A model generated the notes under the pieces. The model had not been told where the DNA came from, did no database searches, and saw nothing but the letters and a program-made list of their open reading frames with translations. 11,286 nucleotides of DNA from Prolixibacteraceae bacterium (lineage in GTDB: Bacteria > Bacteroidota > Bacteroidia > Bacteroidales > Prolixibacteraceae), in the NCBI GenBank assembly GCA_017998095.1, contig JAGODU010000133.1, forward strand, positions 1 through 11,286, read 5' to 3'. Positions 7,290 to 11,286 of this stretch are shown one piece after another; positions within the stretch are counted from its first letter, which is position 1, and each line of letters begins with the position of its first letter. The position numbers were made by a program, and so were the translations under genes.

Positions 7290-7802
7290 ATGGATATAAA
7301 AATAAGAATCGCTTTACCTGAAGAGAGTTTAATACTGACTGAAATTGCATTTTCTGCAAAAAGAACATGGGATTATCCGGAAAGCTATTTTGAAATCTGG
7401 AAAGATGAACTGACAATAAATGAAGAATATATCAGAAACAATATTGTACTGAAAGCGATTGTTAATGAAGATATTGCAGGATTCAGCTCAGTTGTTGAAG
7501 TACCTGAAGATTTCACTTCGGGGAAGGTTTTTGTAGGCAAAGGATTCTGGGTGGAGCATATCTTTATAAGACCTGAATATCAGCAAAAAGGGATTGGAAG
7601 TAAGCTTCTTGAAAAAACATGCAGCCTATGCATTGAAAAAGGAATTGAAATTCTTAAAATATTTGTAGACCCCTATGCAGAAGGGTTTTACAAAAAAGAA
7701 GGTGCTGAATTTATTTATGAATCTCCTTCATCAATTGAAGGGAGGAATATACCTGTCTATCAGATTAATTGCAAATCAGGACATAAGAATAAAGGAAAGT
7801 AA
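7290..7802 (+). CDS. GNAT-family N-acetyltransferase
   Basis: A 170-residue single-domain GNAT protein, predicted to move an acetyl group from acetyl-CoA to an amine. The N-terminal IRIALPEESLILTEIAFSAK is the usual beta1-alpha1 start. Motif A is EHIFIRPEYQQKGIGSKLLEK (about 89-109), with the pyrophosphate-binding Q98-x-x-G101-x-G103 loop (QQKGIG). FYKKEGAEF (133-141) is the motif-B tail typical of the family, and PVYQIN closes the sheet. The substrate is not predictable. ATG 7290 is the only sensible start. It is divergent from dapL with 91 bases between starts, so the two may share a control region. It is followed by a 108-base gap with a candidate promoter for lysA, so it may be its own transcription unit. 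Confidence 0.9.
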   Translation: MDIKIRIALPEESLILTEIAFSAKRTWDYPESYFEIWKDELTINEEYIRNNIVLKAIVNEDIAGFSSVVEVPEDFTSGKVFVGKGFWVEHIFIRPEYQQKGIGSKLLEKTCSLCIEKGIEILKIFVDPYAEGFYKKEGAEFIYESPSSIEGRNIPVYQINCKSGHKNKGK

Positions 7803-7816
7803 AACTGTTTATTAAT

Positions 7817-7851
7817 TCTTTCTTACTTTTTGATATTCTTTTTAAGAAAGA
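7817..7851 (+). terminator. Weak hairpin after the acetyltransferase gene
   Basis: TCTTTCTT at 7817-7824 pairs with AAGAAAGA at 7844-7851 over a 19-base loop. It begins 14 bases past the stop. The stem is short and AT-rich with a long loop, so termination is only a possibility. Confidence 0.25.
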
Positions 7852-7874
7852 TTCTAAATAAAAAAGGAAAGAAA

Positions 7875-7882
7875 TATATTTG
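7875..7882 (+). promoter_or_regulatory. lysA: Candidate -7 box for lysA
   Basis: TATATTTG is an exact match to TAnnTTTG and ends 28 bases before the lysA ATG. The same octamer stands before dapL, with a similar distance to its start. No obvious TTG lies 19-21 bases upstream. Confidence 0.45.
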
Positions 7883-7910
7883 TTGCCCATAACCTTAATA
7901 TTTTCAAGCT

Positions 7911-9176
7911 ATGAAAGGAAAAACCCTTCCTTTTTCCAAGGAAAAGATAGAAGAGATAATTGAAAAGTATCCTACGCCGTTTCATATTTACGACGAAAAA
8001 AGGATGATTGAATATGCACAATATTTCAACAAATGTTTTGATTGGAATACCGGCTTTAAAGAATTCTATGCAATAAAAGCCTGTCCGAACCCTTATCTCA
8101 TGAAGATATTAAGAAATCAGGGATTTGGAATCGACTGCAGTTCAATGGCTGAACTTGCCATAGCAGAAAAGCTTGGAATGAGGGGTGAGGAAATAATGTT
8201 CACATCAAATGACACTCCTGCAGAGGAATTTCAAAAGGCAATAGAGCTTGGCGCAATATTAAATCTTGATGATATAACCCATATCGATTTTATTGATAAA
8301 AGAATGGGCTTACCGAAACTTGTTTGCTTACGCTATAACCCGGGAGCATTGAAAAACGGAAATACCATCATTGGTAATCCTGAAGATTCAAAATATGGAT
8401 TCACCAGAGAGCAACTGATTGAAGGTTATAAGGCGTTGCTTTCTAAAGGAGTAAAAAGATTTGGTATTCACACCATGGTAGCTTCCAATGAACTTGATTC
8501 AGATTACTTCATTGAAACAGCTGAAATTATCTTTGACACTATTATAGACATAAATAAAGAAACCGGAATTAAATTTGAGTTTGCCAATCTTGGCGGAGGT
8601 ATTGGAATACCTTACAAAAGCGAGCACAAACCTGTTGATCTGATAAAAGTAAGTGAAGGAATTAAAGACCTTTATGAAAATCTTATTGTTGCCAACGATT
8701 TAGCCCCTTTGAAAATATACTTTGAATCGGGAAGAGCAATTACAGGTCCTTTCGGATATCTTGTTTCAAAAGTGCTTCATATAAAAGACACCTACAAGAA
8801 ATATGCAGGACTGGATGCATCCATGTCAAACCTTATGCGCCCTGCCTTATATGGTGCATATCACCACATTACAGTATTGGGAAAAGAAGATCAGCCGCAT
8901 AAACTTCTTTATGATGTGACCGGATCGTTGTGTGAAAACAATGATAAGTTTGCAATAAACAGGTTGTTACCCGAAATACATGTTGGCGATATAATAGTAA
9001 TTCATGATACCGGAGCCCATGGCCATTCAATGGGATTCAACTATAACGGCAAGCTTCGTTCGGCAGAGCTTTTACTCAGAGAAAACGGTGAAGTAAAAAT
9101 GATACGAAGGGCTGAAACCCTTGATGATTACTTTACTACCCTTGATTTTAAAGGTTTGTCATCATTTTCTGTATAG
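7911..9176 (+). CDS. lysA: Diaminopimelate decarboxylase (LysA-like, fold type III)
   Basis: A 421-residue PLP enzyme of the alanine-racemase-fold decarboxylases, most like LysA, which makes L-lysine from meso-diaminopimelate (EC 4.1.1.20). PLP lysine is K56 in FYAIKACPNPY. GIDCSSMAELAIA (73-85) is the second strand-helix unit. NLGGGIGIPY (227-235) is the glycine loop that binds the phosphate, and FESGRAI (271-277) follows. The C-terminal barrel has DASMSNLMRPALYGAYH (302-318), SLCENND (339-345, with C341 and E342 acting across the dimer) and GFNYNGKLRSAELL, including Y378. One motif is unusual: the standard HCHIGSQ reads H187-TMVASN, so the PLP-stacking His position is Met189. Other decarboxylases of this fold (ornithine, carboxynorspermidine) fit the C-terminal motifs less well. 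tsaC follows after 11 bases. Confidence 0.88.
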   Translation: MKGKTLPFSKEKIEEIIEKYPTPFHIYDEKRMIEYAQYFNKCFDWNTGFKEFYAIKACPNPYLMKILRNQGFGIDCSSMAELAIAEKLGMRGEEIMFTSNDTPAEEFQKAIELGAILNLDDITHIDFIDKRMGLPKLVCLRYNPGALKNGNTIIGNPEDSKYGFTREQLIEGYKALLSKGVKRFGIHTMVASNELDSDYFIETAEIIFDTIIDINKETGIKFEFANLGGGIGIPYKSEHKPVDLIKVSEGIKDLYENLIVANDLAPLKIYFESGRAITGPFGYLVSKVLHIKDTYKKYAGLDASMSNLMRPALYGAYHHITVLGKEDQPHKLLYDVTGSLCENNDKFAINRLLPEIHVGDIIVIHDTGAHGHSMGFNYNGKLRSAELLLRENGEVKMIRRAETLDDYFTTLDFKGLSSFSV

Positions 9177-9187
9177 AAACAGCATAA

Positions 9188-9760
9188 ATGGAAATATTTG
9201 ATGAAGATATTAAAAATGCCCTCAGGGTACTCAAAGAAGGCGGTGTAATACTCTATCCCACAGACACCATCTGGGGGATAGGTTGTGACGCAACAAATGA
9301 AAAAGCTGTAAAAAGAGTATTTGAAATTAAACAGAGGGAAGACACAAAGAGCATGCTTGTGTTGCTTGAAAATCCGAATTTTATATTGTCCTATATTGAT
9401 GAGATGCCTGATGTGGCATGGGATTTAATTGATTACTCCGTAAAGCCGACAACAATAATCTATGACAAGGCAAAGAACCTGGCTAAGAACCTAATTGCTG
9501 AAGACGGAAGTATTGGTATCAGAATAACAAACGAAGCCTTCACTTCAAAGCTTTTACAAAGGTTCAGGAAACCGCTGGTTTCAACTTCAGCCAATATCAG
9601 TGGTCAGGCTTCACCTGAAAATTTCAGTGAAATATCAGAAGAAATAAAACAGAAAGTAGATTACATAGTGAAATACAGGCAGGACGAGAATTCAAGTCCT
9701 GCCCCTTCAAGTATTATCAAGCTTGGTGTATCGGGATTGATAAAAATAATCAGGGAATAA
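9188..9760 (+). CDS. tsaC: L-threonylcarbamoyladenylate synthase (Sua5/YciO/YrdC family)
   Basis: A 190-residue cytoplasmic YrdC-domain protein. TsaC/Sua5 makes threonylcarbamoyl-AMP from threonine, bicarbonate and ATP (EC 2.7.7.87), the first step of the t6A37 modification on ANN-decoding tRNAs. Motifs in order are GGVILYPTDTIWGIGCDA (18-35), the KxR signature K48-Q49-R50 with following K54-S55, PTTIIY (87-92), GIRIT (110-114) with R112, and STSANISGQ (132-140), closing with PSSIIKL (173-179). All are in the right order, and the length suits the short TsaC type without the extra Sua5 domain. YciO paralogues of the same fold cannot be ruled out by eye, but the KxR and STSAN motifs favour a true synthase. 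It lies 11 bases after lysA, probably in one operon. The pairing looks positional rather than metabolic. Confidence 0.92.
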   Translation: MEIFDEDIKNALRVLKEGGVILYPTDTIWGIGCDATNEKAVKRVFEIKQREDTKSMLVLLENPNFILSYIDEMPDVAWDLIDYSVKPTTIIYDKAKNLAKNLIAEDGSIGIRITNEAFTSKLLQRFRKPLVSTSANISGQASPENFSEISEEIKQKVDYIVKYRQDENSSPAPSSIIKLGVSGLIKIIRE

Positions 9761-9971
9761 ACCGAAATATACAATCCAAGTTCATACTCTCCTGAGTTCT
9801 ATTTACCACCTTCAATATTTTCCATTTTTTAAAATTTCGTTCATTGGCTGAAATGATTCATTCAGAGGTTAAAACCTGTCATTCATTAAAAATATTTTTT
9901 AATAACATTTATATTGATTAACTTGGTTGGAATATATAATAAACAATACTATTAATCTCAAATTAAATCTT
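9761..9971 (+). other. Intergenic region upstream of the repeat-containing gene
   Basis: This 211-base AT-rich gap has no ORF. ATTAAAAA (9885-9892) and TTTTTAAT (9896-9903) form an A/T-only 8-bp hairpin, a weak candidate end for the lysA-tsaC message. TTCATT recurs several times between 9838 and 9887. No exact TAnnTTTG box is seen. The promoter of the following gene is probably in 9900-9965 but I cannot place it. Confidence 0.4.
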
Positions 9972-10082
9972 ATGAAAAAACTTAATCAATTGGGAACTTT
10001 CCCACAAACAAACAAACAAACAAACAAACAAACAATCCTCATGGGCAATTTTATTTGCCTTTTCACTTACAATGTCCTGTAG
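9972..10082 (+). other. Out-of-frame leader ORF: start codon and signal n-region of the S74/T9SS gene
   Basis: ATG at 9972 encodes MKKLNQLGTFPQTNKQTNKQ, a basic, polar n-region, and reads through the ACAA tract. It then leaves the signal-peptide frame and stops at TAG 10080-10082 after 36 residues. The downstream frame (open from 9976 but without an ATG until 10072) encodes SSWAILFAFSLTMSCSISNAQ, a proper hydrophobic core and cleavage region. The distance from 9972 to 10072 is 100 bases, one more than a multiple of three. Loss of one 4-base unit (96) or gain of two (108) restores the frame, giving a 347- or 351-residue precursor. Confidence 0.75.
10004..10035 (+). repeat. (ACAA)8 tetranucleotide tract, candidate phase-variation switch
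   Basis: Eight perfect ACAA units, 32 bases, with no interruptions. They lie between an ATG and the matching signal-peptide core of a surface-protein gene. Every three units encode QTNK once per 12 bases, so changes of three units keep frame and other changes switch it. ON registers are predicted at 4, 7 or 10 units; eight units is OFF. Confidence 0.95.
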
Positions 10083-11019
10083 TATTTCAAATGCTCAGGT
10101 AGTTGTTGACTCTGACGGTAAAGTTGGACTCCATAGTTCAACTATTGCATCTGGTTCTGATGTCTTTATACTTGGCAATACAAGAATTCAAAATAGTCAG
10201 GGTGGTTACATTTATATTAGTGATTTCTATGGTCCAAACATTCTTCCCGGATCTGCTACTACAGGAAGTGTAGGACAATCTTCATACCCTTTTAACGAAA
10301 TGTATGCGTACCATATGAGAGGATACTATCTTTATACTCAATATTCTTCATTACATGCTTCTGACCAAAGGATAAAAGAAAATTTCAGGGGAATTGACAA
10401 TCCACTAAATAAAATATTGCAGTTAAACGGCAGAAAATATGATTATATCCCGGACAAATTCGATACTGTTGGTACTGAAATTGAAAAACAAAAAAAAGAA
10501 GAACTCAAAAAAAACAAACTAGGTTTTATCGCTCAGGAAATAAAAGAAATAATACCTGAAGCAGTAGTATTTGAAAAAGAAGAAGATCGTTATTACATTG
10601 ATTATGATGCAATAATACCTGTCATAGTTGAAGCAATGAAAGAGCAGCAGGCAAAAATTGAATTACTTGAAGATGAAATTGAGGCTCTGAATAACAAATC
10701 AAATGAAAAATCTGCTTCAATTACTAATTATACCCCTGAAGGTATTGCTGCTTCCAATACACCTTCACTTGGGCAGAATGTACCAAACCCATTCAATGTT
10801 TCTACCCGAATTGACATTTACCTTCCAAATACAGTCACATCTGCAAAGCTTTATATATACAACATGCAGGGCAGTCAGGTTAAATCTTTCAACATAAATG
10901 AAAGGGGCAACACATCAATAACAATAGAAGGAAATTCTCTTGATGCTGGAATGTATCTTTATACTCTCATTACCGATGGCAGGGAGGTTGACACAAAGAA
11001 GATGATACTAACAAAGTAA
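10072..11019 (+). CDS. Peptidase S74 chaperone protein with T9SS type A sorting domain (frame broken upstream)
   Basis: A secreted or cell-surface protein. The frame is open upstream to 9976, but its first ATG (10072) lies inside the signal peptide and would give a non-exported form; the intended start is probably 9972, out of frame by one base at the ACAA tract. From 10072, residues 10-95 are a short beta-rich passenger (VVVDSDGKVGLHSS, ILGNTRI). Residues 96-210 are an S74-type intramolecular chaperone: SDQRIKENF with S97 and K102 spaced like the Ser-Lys dyad of self-cleaving relatives such as MYRF, LGFIAQEIKEIIPEAV (150-165), YYIDYDAIIPVIVEAMKEQQ and a coiled coil. Residues 233-315 are a type IX sorting domain (LGQNVPNPFNVSTRI, LYIYNMQG, LDAGMYLYTLI, KKMILTK). 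S74 domains usually help trimeric fibres fold. A strong Shine-Dalgarno sequence links it to the next gene. Confidence 0.85.
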   Translation: MSCSISNAQVVVDSDGKVGLHSSTIASGSDVFILGNTRIQNSQGGYIYISDFYGPNILPGSATTGSVGQSSYPFNEMYAYHMRGYYLYTQYSSLHASDQRIKENFRGIDNPLNKILQLNGRKYDYIPDKFDTVGTEIEKQKKEELKKNKLGFIAQEIKEIIPEAVVFEKEEDRYYIDYDAIIPVIVEAMKEQQAKIELLEDEIEALNNKSNEKSASITNYTPEGIAASNTPSLGQNVPNPFNVSTRIDIYLPNTVTSAKLYIYNMQGSQVKSFNINERGNTSITIEGNSLDAGMYLYTLITDGREVDTKKMILTK

Positions 11020-11024
11020 GGAGG
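11018..11024 (+). promoter_or_regulatory. Strong Shine-Dalgarno sequence overlapping the upstream stop codon
   Basis: AAGGAGG at 11018-11024 lies 8 bases before the ATG at 11033 and shares two bases with the TAA of the S74 gene. This spacing is ideal for ribosome binding and suggests linked translation. It stands out because other starts in the window lack such a sequence, as is usual in this phylum. Confidence 0.6.
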
Positions 11025-11032
11025 GCTGAACA

Positions 11033-11286
11033 ATGAAAAGGTTCAAAATACTTATATTGTTTTGGGTATTATCAGTTGGGGGCTTGTATTCACAACCATT
11101 ATATGACCAAAACTGGAATACTACAACGCTTCATTTTTCTGATAATTTCAATCCTCCTCGGTCAAACTGGAGCTTCAATCACTGGATGGATAGTCTTCAG
11201 GATAATAAATGGAAAGCACATTTAAACGGAGATGTCACACATGGTACATCCGAAAGACAAGTATATCAAAAAGAAAATGCAATTTT
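11033..11286 (+). CDS. Secreted protein, 3'-truncated; possible GH16/concanavalin-like fold
   Basis: The first 84 codons of an exported protein. MKRFKILILFWVLSVGGLYSQ is a signal peptide, probably cleaved at YSQ. The mature start has FSDNFNPPRSNWSFNHWMDSLQ and then SERQVYQKENAIF. A D-x-F ... W segment followed by a YxxEN segment is reminiscent of the N-terminal part of GH16-type glucanases and other concanavalin-like lectin/glucanase folds. The catalytic strand is beyond the window, so this stays a suggestion. The gene starts 13 bases after the S74/T9SS gene, in the same direction and with a strong Shine-Dalgarno sequence, so it is probably co-transcribed and may also be T9SS cargo. The tail that would show this is not visible. 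Confidence 0.75.
   Translation, partial: MKRFKILILFWVLSVGGLYSQPLYDQNWNTTTLHFSDNFNPPRSNWSFNHWMDSLQDNKWKAHLNGDVTHGTSERQVYQKENAI

Noticed and set aside
10054..10098. Lipoprotein signal (cysteine at TMSC) in the S74 protein
   Set aside because: The residues before the cysteine do not fit a lipobox, and the SNAQ site just after it fits signal peptidase I. T9SS cargo normally uses that enzyme.
10072..11019. Prophage tail fibre
   Set aside because: The S74 domain suggests phage, but the C-terminal T9SS sorting domain, the signal peptide and the absence of phage neighbours point to a host surface protein.

Overview
The window looks like a chromosomal segment of a low-GC member of the Bacteroidota, probably from the Bacteroidales/Marinilabiliales side. 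The evidence is a C-terminal type IX secretion (T9SS) sorting domain, a carboxypeptidase-like regulatory domain behind a Bacteroidota-type signal peptide, the DapL route to lysine and peptidoglycan, TAnnTTTG-type -7 boxes, and mostly Shine-Dalgarno-free gene starts. I see no rRNA, tRNA, CRISPR array, integrase or transposase gene.

Layout. Positions 1-4632 (+ strand) hold five closely spaced genes: the end of an alpha/beta hydrolase, a membrane protein with two PH-like domains, a GT39-type membrane glycosyltransferase, a 102-residue stand-alone double-stranded-RNA-binding protein, and an HTH-WYL regulator. Positions 4633-4978 separate convergent genes and hold a compact non-coding element with inverted, heptad-repeat ends. 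Positions 4979-7198 (- strand) hold a secreted regulatory-domain protein and dapL, separated by a 17-bp perfect hairpin. Positions 7290-9760 (+ strand) hold a GNAT acetyltransferase, a lysA-like decarboxylase and a YrdC/TsaC-type threonylcarbamoyl-AMP synthase. From 9972 on there are two genes for exported proteins: an S74-chaperone protein with a T9SS sorting domain, then the start of a second secreted protein cut by the window end.

How genes work together. DapL makes LL-diaminopimelate, and a LysA-type enzyme decarboxylates the meso form to lysine, so two pathway steps lie close together but in different transcription units. The dsRNA-binding protein and the WYL regulator are 6 bases apart and probably co-transcribed. 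The last two genes are probably co-transcribed surface or secreted proteins.

Most notable observation. The S74/T9SS gene has lost frame with its start codon inside a perfect (ACAA)8 tract. The ATG at 9972 reads through the tract into an early stop. Removing one unit, or adding two, joins it to a complete signal peptide and the whole downstream protein. This is the layout of a phase-variable contingency locus, seen here in an OFF register, that would switch Sec export and so T9SS secretion. A sequencing or assembly slip in the repeat is the main alternative. Second and third in interest are the dsRBD-WYL pair and the heptad-ended intergenic element.
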